A stretch of 44,168 bases of DNA from CAYVAR01 sp964449675 (GTDB taxonomy: Bacteria; Patescibacteriota; Microgenomatia; UBA10105; UBA927): assembly GCA_964449675.1 (NCBI GenBank), contig CAYVAR010000009.1, positions 1-44,168 of the forward strand. The letters run 5' to 3'. Position 1 is the first letter of the stretch. Each line of letters opens with the position of its first letter. The notes under the pieces were generated by a model, which was given only the letters and a program-made list of their open reading frames with translations, searched no databases and had not been told where the DNA came from. Below are positions 33,531 through 41,431 of the stretch, in pieces. Made by a program: the position numbers and the translations under genes.

Positions 33531-34407
33531 GCTTCCCGCTCAAGTACCCAATGATTCGTGTGATTACAAGCAGTAGATAAACGGATGGAAGATAAGATAT
33601 ATCTTTGTACCTTCTTACGCGCCAATAACGAATCAAAAGCTCCAAAGCACTATGAAAATTACAATGCCATGTGCGTCTGTTAAAAACGAAAAGCCTCTGT
33701 TTTGATAAGACTTTACGATCCAAAACCGCATGACTTTTCGCAATGCGATAATGCTGAAAAAGAAAATCTTTCAGATTGGTGCGTTCGTGATGGTATACAA
33801 GATGCGATGGGTCATAGATAATGGGGATTCCGGAGCTAAACAGTCGTAATCCGAACTCAACATCTTCAGAGCCGGTTTTCATGCCTGGAGAAAAATTGCC
33901 CACCCTGTCTATAATTACTTTTGGAATAACAACGTTTCTATTGTCAATAACTTGAAGCTTGTTTCCTGCAACAACATTGGCGTTTATCCAGTTTGCGAGG
34001 TGGCGTTCTGATATTTCTGAAAATATATTGTTTCGTGGCAAGCTAAGCGTTTTTCCTTGTAATACATAATTCTGTTTTATACTATACTTATTGCGGATTC
34101 TAGCTATGAAACCCGGGGTCGCCATACAATCGTCGTCTAAAAAAACTATCAATGGATTGACGCATTTAGAAATAGCAAAATTATAGAGATTCGGATAGCC
34201 GGATAAACCAGACTTGTATACTCGTACTGGAAGAATCCTTTTATATTTCTTTAAAAGTATTTGAGTATTATCTGTAGAATTATTATCAATAATGATGATT
34301 TCGTCTGTAACAAGCAGCTGTCCTTTCAGTGACGCTAGACATTTTTCTAAAAGGTGCGCTCGGTTTCTCGTCAACGTGATGACAGATAACAATATGGCGT
34401 TATTCAT
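33517..34407 (-). CDS. GT2 family glycosyltransferase
   Basis: A 296-aa GT-A enzyme starting MNNAILLSVITLTRNRAHLLEKC, with the nucleotide-binding DNNSTDNT and the metal site FLDDDC. Later GSEDVEFGLRLF supplies the catalytic-base-type ED. Start 34407 is used because the preceding three codons add nothing conserved. It heads a two-gene unit with the GT-C gene downstream (14-bp overlap) and begins 24 bp from the divergent epimerase gene. It probably acts at the cytoplasmic face of the membrane. Confidence 0.88.
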   Translation of the reverse strand: MNNAILLSVITLTRNRAHLLEKCLASLKGQLLVTDEIIIIDNNSTDNTQILLKKYKRILPVRVYKSGLSGYPNLYNFAISKCVNPLIVFLDDDCMATPGFIARIRNKYSIKQNYVLQGKTLSLPRNNIFSEISERHLANWINANVVAGNKLQVIDNRNVVIPKVIIDRVGNFSPGMKTGSEDVEFGLRLFSSGIPIIYDPSHLVYHHERTNLKDFLFQHYRIAKSHAVLDRKVLSKQRLFVFNRRTWHCNFHSALELLIRYWRVRRYKDISYLPSVYLLLVITRIIGYLSGKHEQN

Positions 34408-34431
34408 GTAAAGCAACTATACTCAGTTGTT

Positions 34432-35391
34432 ATGAAAACGGCAATTGTTACGGGCGCCGGCGGGTTTATAGGCACGCACTTTGTTCAATTCCTCAAGTCT
34501 AAAGGCTACACGGTGATAGGTATCGATATCAAAAAACCTGCGTTCTCAAAAACTGCGGCCGATCGGTTTCTGCTGGGTGACCTGCGAAATGAACGCAATG
34601 CGCTCCGGTTGATAAAACGCGCAGATGAATTGTATATGTTTGCAGCTGATATGGGAGGAGTAGGTTACATCAATACTGTGCATGCAAGTATTGCCCGAAA
34701 CAACATACGTATTAACGTAAATAGTCTGGAGGCGGCCCGAATTAACGGCATCCGCAATGTATTTTTTGCCTCGACTGCATGCGTCTACCCAGTGTCAAAA
34801 CAACAAGACAGCGATGTTTCCGGTCTAAAAGAGTCAGAAGCGATACCCGCTGAACCAGACAGTATGTATGCATGGGAAAAACTTTTTACCGAACAACTCT
34901 GCACCGCATACACCAAAGAACATAACCTACGTATCCATGTCGCGAGGCTACATAATATCTATGGCCCAGAAGGTACATATGAAGGCGGAAGAGAGAAATC
35001 TCCGGCCGCCCTTTGCCGGAAGGTTGCTCTTGCCAAAAATGGAGAAGCTATAGAAATATGGGGAGATGGCAAACAAATACGGTCTTATTGTTATATTGAT
35101 GACTGTTGCGAAGGAATATATAGACTAACTCACTCAAAACACCTTGGTCCTGTTAATATTGGATCCTCTCATGCAATCTCTATCGATGAATTAGCAATGC
35201 TTATCAGTAGAATCGCTCAAAAAAAGATATTTATATCGCACAATCAATCAGCCCCCCAGGGAGTACGCAGCAGAAACTCCAACAATACACTCGTGAAAAA
35301 ATTACTTGGTTGGGAACCACAAATACCGCTAGAGGTGGGTTTAAAAAAAACATACCTTTGGATTGAAGAGCAAGTTCAAAAGAGAAAATAG
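34432..35391 (+). CDS. GDP-mannose 3,5-epimerase-like SDR
   Basis: A 319-aa extended SDR. The NAD motif is TGAGGFIGTHF (7-17), then AADMGGVGYI, catalytic C117 in FASTACVYP, the Y146xxxK150 pair and K189 in GGREKSPAA. Relative to the plant enzyme (C145, Y174, K178, K217 as I recall) every residue shifts by 28, strong support for GME and not just any epimerase. It converts GDP-mannose to GDP-L-galactose or GDP-L-gulose. The 3' end overlaps the convergent GT26 gene by 16 bp. It supplies an L-sugar donor to the glycan. Confidence 0.88.
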   Translation: MKTAIVTGAGGFIGTHFVQFLKSKGYTVIGIDIKKPAFSKTAADRFLLGDLRNERNALRLIKRADELYMFAADMGGVGYINTVHASIARNNIRINVNSLEAARINGIRNVFFASTACVYPVSKQQDSDVSGLKESEAIPAEPDSMYAWEKLFTEQLCTAYTKEHNLRIHVARLHNIYGPEGTYEGGREKSPAALCRKVALAKNGEAIEIWGDGKQIRSYCYIDDCCEGIYRLTHSKHLGPVNIGSSHAISIDELAMLISRIAQKKIFISHNQSAPQGVRSRNSNNTLVKKLLGWEPQIPLEVGLKKTYLWIEEQVQKRK

Positions 35392-36134
35392 CCTCTTAGT
35401 CGTATTAGTGCCTCCTGTAGTAAAAACTTGGGAATAAGAAATAAATATCGTTTATATAATCTTCTTGGCTCAACCATCAGACGAAATAGCCACTCAAGTC
35501 CTAAATATTGCATCCATCTGGGTACGACTGGAATCGCACCTGAGATTAGGTCAAGTGCTGCTCCCACACAAAAAATGGTGGTGTGGGGAAAATATCGTTT
35601 CCAACGAGAAGCTAACACAACCTGCTTAGGAGAACTTATTCCAATCCACAAGATCGACGGCCTACAATCAATTACCTTTTGCAAACATTCTTTTTCTTCT
35701 TTCGTTTCTTTAATATGGATCGTCGGAGTAAAAGTTCCCATAATGTGAGTCTTGGGTGCTATTTTAAAAATACTCTCCACCAAACTCTTGAGCCGGACAG
35801 GGGATGATCCGCAAAAAACATGTCTAAAATGATCACCCTGAACGTCAACAAGAATACTCTTCATTAAATCCGGACCATAGACGCGATCAACTCTCTGCCG
35901 CGCCTGAAGAGTTGCCCACCAAACCAATGGCGTACCATCGGTGGTACAAATATCTACTCGTCGATAATAGTTCTTTAACTCGGGGTACAAGGAGGCACTG
36001 GCAAGATCATGCAGGGAACAAGGAAGAACAATCAAACCATTTCGAAGCGTAATTTGTCTTAATATTTCATCTTTAACATTGTTATACGGCCCAACAAAAA
36101 ACGCTAAGCCTTTTATAATGAGATGTGTTTCCAT
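35376..36134 (-). CDS. WecG/TagA/CpsF glycosyltransferase (GT26)
   Basis: A 252-aa GT26 enzyme. It carries CTTDGTPLVWWATLQ...RVYGPDLM, the DG-P and YG-x-DLM blocks of the family, and further on LWIGISSPKQVVLASRW and FCVGAALDLISGAIPVVPRWMQYLGLEWLFRLMVEPRRLYKRY. Length and motif order are complete. The family transfers ManNAc, ManNAcA or glucose to polyprenyl-diphosphate sugars early in chain assembly, so it may act straight after the sugar transferase at 3713. It lies 12 bp downstream of the Wzy-like gene on the same strand. Confidence 0.92.
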   Translation of the reverse strand: METHLIIKGLAFFVGPYNNVKDEILRQITLRNGLIVLPCSLHDLASASLYPELKNYYRRVDICTTDGTPLVWWATLQARQRVDRVYGPDLMKSILVDVQGDHFRHVFCGSSPVRLKSLVESIFKIAPKTHIMGTFTPTIHIKETKEEKECLQKVIDCRPSILWIGISSPKQVVLASRWKRYFPHTTIFCVGAALDLISGAIPVVPRWMQYLGLEWLFRLMVEPRRLYKRYLFLIPKFLLQEALIRLRGYFLF

Positions 36135-36146
36135 AACGCTCGTTTA

Positions 36147-38150
36147 CTAGGGCATTGTAAGAACATAGTCCTTTATTTCGTTAAGAGTGGGTATAGAAAG
36201 CTTAATAACATCGGCGCAGTGATCGCCAGCATACTCATACCGTAAGCAGTTTTTTAATACGTCCTGTGCAAGCTCTTTTTGATCTTCGTAATAATGGTAG
36301 TAAGAAGATAGCGCGAGATGAAAATAGGACCAGGTGGGAGAAATGTCTCGCGCCACAGTAAACAGTTGTTTTGTAGCAAGAGGATTAGTGTCAACCAAGG
36401 CAAATCCGAGTAAAAACAAATTTATTGATGTTTCATCATGAGAATACGAATTAATTTGTATCTGAGAATTAAGCATAGCACGGGGACCTTCGGCGATATC
36501 TTCATTGGCAAAAACTATTTCGTTAAATGAATTAGGATTCTGGTCTGGATGTTTTTCATAAATTATTGATTTATATTCATTAAAAAATAACCAAAATTCT
36601 CCTGTGTGTAAATAGAACTTTTCTCGTATCCTTTGATATTCTTCGTTATATGGATCTCTATATTTCGCTAATTCATAATATTCTCGCGCAGCCATTGTGT
36701 TTTGTGCGTCATTATAATTCTGTGCGAAACGCATTAGTATGTCCGGGTGTCGCCTATGATAAAACGTTATCATTGGGATATACGAGCCAGCCTCACTCAC
36801 TTCTTTCTTCTTTTGTTTCCCTAAAAATACTTTTACGGCGTTTTCATCGTGTGGCGCAAACAAAAAAGCAAGTTTTGGATAACCCAAAATAGACGCCCCG
36901 AGGCTGCCGACGCTGGAAAGGTAAAACAGGATAAGAACGCCCAAAGCAGGTGCAACGCTTATTGTGTTGAGCCTCACCCGAAACGAAGCCAGAGCTCTGT
37001 GTTCTGTTAACGCCCCCAGCGCGGCCAACACGAGAAGCCACATCACAGTATAGTCGAGGGTAAACTCGTAGAAGCCGTATGCAAACACCAGGGCTGCTCC
37101 GGTCAGTAGAGGCGATGTGGTTTTTATCCTGCGCAGGAGTGAATAGAAAAGGAAAGCAAAAATCAAAAAACCCACAGCGCCCGTCTCAACCGCTAGTTGC
37201 AATGGAAAGCTGTGAACAAACCATGAAAAGGATGCAGGCGCTTCCTGAAGGCGTTTTGACTGGAGGTAGAACGTTCCCGGGCCGCTGCCGAATAACGGGC
37301 GTTCTTTGATGGCTTCCACGGCCTGCCTCCAGTACTCCCACCGGCCGTCGGCAAGAAGCGAGGGTTTTTGCGTCGGTATGCCGGCAAATGAGACGAGAAG
37401 AAATGTAGTTATTATTACTGCTGCGACAAACAAGCCAACTTTTCTCGCTATCACATTTTTGCTTCTCCAAACCAGAAACAGAAGATAAAACACGAGGAGG
37501 ATCCACGCCCCACGGGCAAACGTCAGGAGCATGCCAATGGTAAAGAGAGCCAACAATCCAACGCTCACAACGGTTCGTTTTTTTTCAACCACCCCAATTG
37601 CGACGGGAAACACAAACAGGAGAAGGTCCGCCAGGTGATTGTGGCCGTAGGTTGCGTAGAGAAGGTTCATCGGCGGCAGGAAGCTCGTCCACGAAGGAGC
37701 AAGGAGAAACACAAACGAGGCAAGGGTTGCCACCACACCAACGAACAAAAGCCCCTTTGTAAACAGGGTAATCGTTTTTTCGAAGGAAATCGTCGCAAAC
37801 ATCACATAAACCAAATAGGCCTCAATAAGTCTAATGGTTGCAGTAATCGAGTACCCGGCACTATCTGAAAACGGAATCAGAATAATGTAATAGAGAATAA
37901 GCGAAATCCACGCATATCCAATAGAGCGGGGGAGAGGACGCAAGTCAAGCTTGCCCCGCTGATAATACCGGATTCCATACATCATGAGAATCCCTAGCGC
38001 CCACCATGCGTCTACAAACGGCTGCTTGCCATCACCCAGGAAGAGGGAGGTGGTGAGAAAAAAGAAAAAGATCGATAGACCCGTGTTTTCTCTTGTAAGC
38101 CGACGGATGCTCGCAAAAAACACTCGAAGATAATAAAAAGAAAACGACAT
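36147..38150 (-). CDS. O-antigen ligase-like protein with C-terminal repeat domain
   Basis: A 667-aa protein. The first ~420 residues are membrane helices with the ligase loop RWEYWRQAVEAIKERPLFGSGPGTF and SWFVHSFPLQLAVETG. The remaining ~240 residues are soluble, with helical repeats of TPR type (ARFAQNYNDAQNTMAAREYYELAKY and similar). It resembles Wzy/WaaL-like ligases fused to TPR repeats that glycosylate proteins or polymerise glycan. It is the second such enzyme in the window. GC content seems higher than in the neighbouring glycosyltransferases. Confidence 0.85.
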   Translation of the reverse strand: MSFSFYYLRVFFASIRRLTRENTGLSIFFFFLTTSLFLGDGKQPFVDAWWALGILMMYGIRYYQRGKLDLRPLPRSIGYAWISLILYYIILIPFSDSAGYSITATIRLIEAYLVYVMFATISFEKTITLFTKGLLFVGVVATLASFVFLLAPSWTSFLPPMNLLYATYGHNHLADLLLFVFPVAIGVVEKKRTVVSVGLLALFTIGMLLTFARGAWILLVFYLLFLVWRSKNVIARKVGLFVAAVIITTFLLVSFAGIPTQKPSLLADGRWEYWRQAVEAIKERPLFGSGPGTFYLQSKRLQEAPASFSWFVHSFPLQLAVETGAVGFLIFAFLFYSLLRRIKTTSPLLTGAALVFAYGFYEFTLDYTVMWLLVLAALGALTEHRALASFRVRLNTISVAPALGVLILFYLSSVGSLGASILGYPKLAFLFAPHDENAVKVFLGKQKKKEVSEAGSYIPMITFYHRRHPDILMRFAQNYNDAQNTMAAREYYELAKYRDPYNEEYQRIREKFYLHTGEFWLFFNEYKSIIYEKHPDQNPNSFNEIVFANEDIAEGPRAMLNSQIQINSYSHDETSINLFLLGFALVDTNPLATKQLFTVARDISPTWSYFHLALSSYYHYYEDQKELAQDVLKNCLRYEYAGDHCADVIKLSIPTLNEIKDYVLTMP

Positions 38151-38196
38151 GCTTTTTCTATTCTACTACGGACGTGAGCACTAATAATTCTAAGGT

Positions 38197-38589
38197 TTAA
38201 CGGCTGACTTTTTTGAGCTGTTTATCGAGTGTGAGAAGAGGAAGATCTTGGACTTGTGCTAAATGTAGGTAAGCAGCGTCATAAAACGTGAGATTATACG
38301 ACAAGGCCGTTTTTAGAGTTCCAAGGTAGTCATTTTCCTCGATTTGGATATTGAGTTTAATAAATTTCCCTGCCAGTTCCTCGATTTTTTCCGGCGAATT
38401 TCTTCTTCGAAGAAGGCCAGTTTTTAATCCGTTTAATACTTCAAACGGCAGGAGCACGGAGGAAATGAAGTTGATTTTCCTTGCTTTGTACGCGTCGAAA
38501 TATTTTTCGATGACCGAAGTCGCCTCGTCCGGGAGCAAGAAAGCAAGTACAAAGGAAGCGTCGACGACGAATTTAGTATTTTCGTCCAT
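38197..38589 (-). CDS. vapC: PIN-domain toxin, VapC-like
   Basis: A 130-aa PIN protein. The acidic site residues are visible in FVVDASFVLAFLL, in FEVLNGL, in TFYDAAYLHLAQ and near LLTLDKQL. These would hold Mg for single-strand RNA cleavage. The open frame extends to 38652, but ATG 38589 matches the family start and gives a 17-bp overlap with the antitoxin gene. The VapB-like gene precedes it, as usual. It lies between the glycan locus and the replication origin. Confidence 0.88.
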   Translation of the reverse strand: MDENTKFVVDASFVLAFLLPDEATSVIEKYFDAYKARKINFISSVLLPFEVLNGLKTGLLRRRNSPEKIEELAGKFIKLNIQIEENDYLGTLKTALSYNLTFYDAAYLHLAQVQDLPLLTLDKQLKKVSR

Positions 38590-38815
38590 GGTTAATAAGA
38601 GCTTTATAATCGATTTTCCCTTTAAAGTGGGGCCGAATTCTCCTGATTTCATCGACGGCCTCAGCTATTTTTTCGTCACGGGCTGTTTTTAAGAAGGTTT
38701 CTTGCACGGCCTTGCGAACAAGCTGGTTAACGGAGCAATGTTCCGCGGCCGCAATCTGCACCAACTGTTTCCATTCCTGGGGATCAAAAAGAATATGCGC
38801 GTTTTTCGTTAACAT
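38573..38815 (-). CDS. vapB: VapB-like ribbon-helix-helix antitoxin
   Basis: An 80-aa protein starting MLTKNAHILFDPQEWKQLVQI, a ribbon followed by two helices, with a charged, flexible C-terminus expected to bind VapC. Three in-frame ATGs exist (38833, 38821, 38815). I choose 38815 because it fits the family start and lies 2 nt after the predicted transcript start. The ATG lies in one arm of a perfect operator (38809-38838), consistent with self-repression. It is the first gene of the operon, with vapC overlapping its end. Confidence 0.82.
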   Translation of the reverse strand: MLTKNAHILFDPQEWKQLVQIAAAEHCSVNQLVRKAVQETFLKTARDEKIAEAVDEIRRIRPHFKGKIDYKALINHGRKY

Positions 38816-38852
38816 GTACATGGATGCTAACATGTTAATATTTGGTTGTCAA
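38809..38852 (-). promoter_or_regulatory. vapBC promoter and operator, predicted leaderless
   Basis: Minus strand: -35 TTGACA (38852-38847), 17-bp spacer, -10 TAGCAT (38829-38824). Perfect 9-bp arms TTAACATGT (38809-38817) and ACATGTTAA (38830-38838) with a 12-bp gap bracket the -10 and the start codon. The transcript start is expected near 38817. Confidence 0.75.
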
Positions 38853-38856
38853 GCAG

Positions 38857-39836
38857 CTATCGCGTCAAAAACAATCCGGCCCAAAAGAGCATCGCCTCCC
38901 GGAGTTTTTCAAAATATCTCTCTTTCGGAAATCTGATCTTCTGTGCTAACTCCCGGTAGCACTGCGCCGGAGAGTTTTGTTTTAACGCAACCTCATCAAC
39001 CTCCCTCCAAAGCTTTTCATTCACCGCAAGCCCGGCCCTTTCTTTTTCCAGGTTTTTATTGGGGTCAGAAGCCTTCCGGTGCTCCACAAATGGAGAACCG
39101 TTAACCACCCCAAGCCCTAAATGGTCACATATTTTTTTGGCAAATATCCCAGCCCAAATATCATCAAATCTATCGTATCCCCAAGGAATTCCTTTTGGGT
39201 CATATCCCATGAGTGGAAAGTACATAAGCGGGGTTACTTCGCGCCGGAAAGCAAGGTTCATTGAGCTCATCGGGAAAAAATATCCTTTCGGTATAAAAGA
39301 AACCATTGGTGGATAAGCGTCTATCATAGCATCTGGATTTCTAAGCTGTGTTCTGGCGTCGAGGTCCATTTTATTGCTCCATAATCCATGACTTATTACA
39401 ACTGGGTGCTTGTTGCGTATTTTATATGGAAATCCACGGGTATACATAAAATCTGGGTGGGGAATGTAGTTGCCCATTTTTGGGGAGCTTTAAGAGATAA
39501 GTTTTGTACGTGTCGGGAGACAAATCCTATTTCAACGGGATAACAATCATCATCAAGAGTAATAATGATATCTGCTCCAAGTCTGTAGGCTTTCCAAAAT
39601 CCGTACGACCTTATACCGGCGTTTTTTCTCGAAAAAATCCATTCGTCTTTTCCAAAGTCTGTTTGAATATCTTCCCATTTACAGTGGTGTACTGATTGAT
39701 ATCTTTTTTTTGGTGTTTTTATTTCTTTTTTGGCATGGTCTTCACCAATAATTAAGTGGCATTCGTCAAACTCGTTATTCCATTCCTCTAAAAATGATAA
39801 GTTACGAATTGTTGGGATAATAATAAAAATATTCAT
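38857..39836 (-). pseudogene. GT75 reversibly glycosylated polypeptide / UDP-arabinose mutase-like, frameshifted
   Basis: Two frames cover one protein. The first (39396-39836) starts MNIFIIIPTIRNLSFLEEW and includes the LDDDCYP metal site. The second (38857-39477) has GLWSNKMDLDARTQL, PMSSMNLAFRRE, YFPLMGYDPKGIPWGYDRFDDIWAG and CDHLGLGVVNGSPFVEHRKASDP, the order of GT75 proteins. They join at a five-T run (39477-39481 on the plus strand, AAAAA in the coding strand); one extra base there would give a single ~320-aa protein. This may be a real mutation, slippage or a sequencing error. The family interconverts UDP-arabinopyranose and -furanose. Confidence 0.82.
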
Positions 39837-39846
39837 TTTTGTGTCC

Positions 39847-39883
39847 TTGACTTTTGTGGATAAGTTTTTTAGGATGTGGATAG
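39847..39883 (+). promoter_or_regulatory. dnaA promoter with two DnaA boxes
   Basis: TTGACT (39847-39852), 17-bp spacer, TAGGAT (39870-39875). DnaA boxes TGTGGATAA (39855-39863, perfect match to the reverse of TTATCCACA) and TGTGGATAG (39875-39883, one mismatch) lie in the spacer and at the -10, so autorepression by DnaA is likely. The expected start is near 39882, 14 nt before the ATG. Confidence 0.7.
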
Positions 39884-39895
39884 TTTTTCCACACT

Positions 39896-41266
39896 ATGAA
39901 CTTAGAAACCCTTTGGAAATCAGTGCTTGCTGAAATCGAACTTTCGGTTTCAAAACCTATCTACCGTACGCAATTTGCTCAAACCACACTCGTTTCGTTG
40001 CAGCAAAATATCGCAACGATCGGCTGTCCCAATGCGCTCATGCGTACACTCGTTGAGTCGCGCTACTATTCACTTATAAAAAACATCTTAGATCAACGAA
40101 CCAAAACAAACAATAGTCTTTTGTTTATTGTTTCAACAAAAAAAACAACACTCACCCTAAACGAAGCAGGTCCATTGTTTTCACAAAGCACTGACTACCA
40201 AACAGTTGATACAAGAACGACTGCTAAAAGGCTTCATATCCGGTTTGAATCAACATTTGAAACGTTTGCCGTCTCAACAAGTAACCACATGGCATATGCC
40301 GCAGCAACCGCTGTTGCCAAAAGTCCAGGAACCGCATACAATCCGCTGTTTCTGTACGGAGGGGTTGGTGTAGGGAAGACCCATCTGGTCCACGCAGTTG
40401 CAAATGTTATCTTAACCAAAAAACCCAACACGAAAGTCGTGTACTGTATGGGGGAGGAGTTCTTAAATGAAATTATAGAAGCTATTCAAACGAAATCAGC
40501 GCGTCAGTTTAAACAAAAATATCGAAAGGCAGAACTTTTTCTTGTCGATGATGTACAGTTTATCGCAGGAAAACAAACTGCCCAGGAAGAATTTTTTCAT
40601 ACGTTTAACGCAGTCCACAGAGAGGGAGGACAAATTATTCTGACGAGTGACCGATCTCCAAATGAAATTGCCAAACTCGAAGACCGCCTTAGGTCTCGTT
40701 TTGAGCAGGGACTTATTGTTGACATTTCTCAACCGGATTTTGAGCTTCGTGTTGCCATTAGTAATATAAAATCAAATGAGATGCACATAACCCTTCCCGA
40801 GGATGCGTCAAAACTTATCGCAGCAAACATGTCTGAAGCGCGGTCGATAGAGGGGTTTCTGAAAAGATTGTCTTCTGAGTCGCTTTTAAAAAGTGTTCCA
40901 ATTACCACTGACATGGTTATGTCTCTTCTAAAAATTAAACCAGAGGAAAATGACGCAAATGGGCACAAAAACAATCCTAGGATCTCTCCTCAGGAACTTC
41001 TTGAAAAAGTAGCAAAACACTTTGAGCTCAAGCCGTCAACCTTAAAGGGGCCAAAAAGAGACCGTCCCATTGCTAGACCCAGACAGGTTGTCATGTATTT
41101 ATGTAAAACAGAACTTGGTCTTACCCTTGATGATATTGGTGGACTCTTGGGTGGCCGTGATCACACTACGGTTATGCATGGTGTAAATACAATAACCCAT
41201 GAACTATCTGTAAATGGTTCACTCCGCGCTGCAGTTGAGGGGATAAAACAAATTCTTTGGGTATAA
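39896..41266 (+). CDS. dnaA: Chromosomal replication initiator DnaA
   Basis: A 456-aa protein. Domain I is LETLWKSVLAEIELSVSKPIYRTQF; domain III has Walker A GGVGVGKTHL, Walker B ELFLVDDVQFIAGK and SDRSPNEIAKLEDRLRSRFEQGL; domain IV ends with the DnaA signature LTLDDIGGLLGGRDHTTVMHGV. All motifs are intact, length is normal. It opens the origin by binding DnaA boxes at 39855-39883 and 41297-41317. The gene is followed by oriC and dnaN, as in many bacteria. No Shine-Dalgarno is evident. Confidence 0.97.
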   Translation: MNLETLWKSVLAEIELSVSKPIYRTQFAQTTLVSLQQNIATIGCPNALMRTLVESRYYSLIKNILDQRTKTNNSLLFIVSTKKTTLTLNEAGPLFSQSTDYQTVDTRTTAKRLHIRFESTFETFAVSTSNHMAYAAATAVAKSPGTAYNPLFLYGGVGVGKTHLVHAVANVILTKKPNTKVVYCMGEEFLNEIIEAIQTKSARQFKQKYRKAELFLVDDVQFIAGKQTAQEEFFHTFNAVHREGGQIILTSDRSPNEIAKLEDRLRSRFEQGLIVDISQPDFELRVAISNIKSNEMHITLPEDASKLIAANMSEARSIEGFLKRLSSESLLKSVPITTDMVMSLLKIKPEENDANGHKNNPRISPQELLEKVAKHFELKPSTLKGPKRDRPIARPRQVVMYLCKTELGLTLDDIGGLLGGRDHTTVMHGVNTITHELSVNGSLRAAVEGIKQILWV

Positions 41267-41431
41267 TTTGTCCACTTTTCCACTTTTTGTTTCTTTTTAT
41301 CCACAAAGATATCCACAAAGGTTTTTCTCTTTGTCAACGTGGTTTCCTTAACCATTTACTTGTTGTTGACTTCTTCCTTGGAAAACCATACACTTTCCCA
41401 CACCTCTTATTACTAATAACTACTACTTTAT
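41267..41431 (+). other. Probable oriC in the dnaA-dnaN gap
   Basis: A 165-bp gap with TTATCCACA (41297-41305, perfect consensus box), ATATCCACA (41309-41317, one mismatch) and TTTGTCCAC near 41268. Further on is CTTATTACTAATAACTACTAC (41406-41426), which reads on the other strand as repeated TAG/TAA triplets, like the DnaA-trio element of Bacillus, next to AT-rich sequence. A promoter for dnaN lies inside: TTGACT (41366-41371), 17-bp spacer, TACACT (41389-41394). Together they make a convincing compact origin. Confidence 0.75.

Noticed and set aside
37186..37506. Frames opposite and within the Wzy/WaaL-like gene at 36147-38150
   Set aside because: They are shadows of a clear 667-codon gene with ligase motifs.
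39396..39490. Programmed -1 frameshifting in the GT75 gene
   Set aside because: The run gives a possible single-site slip, but there is no canonical X-XXY-YYZ heptamer and no obvious downstream pseudoknot; a mutation or read error is simpler.
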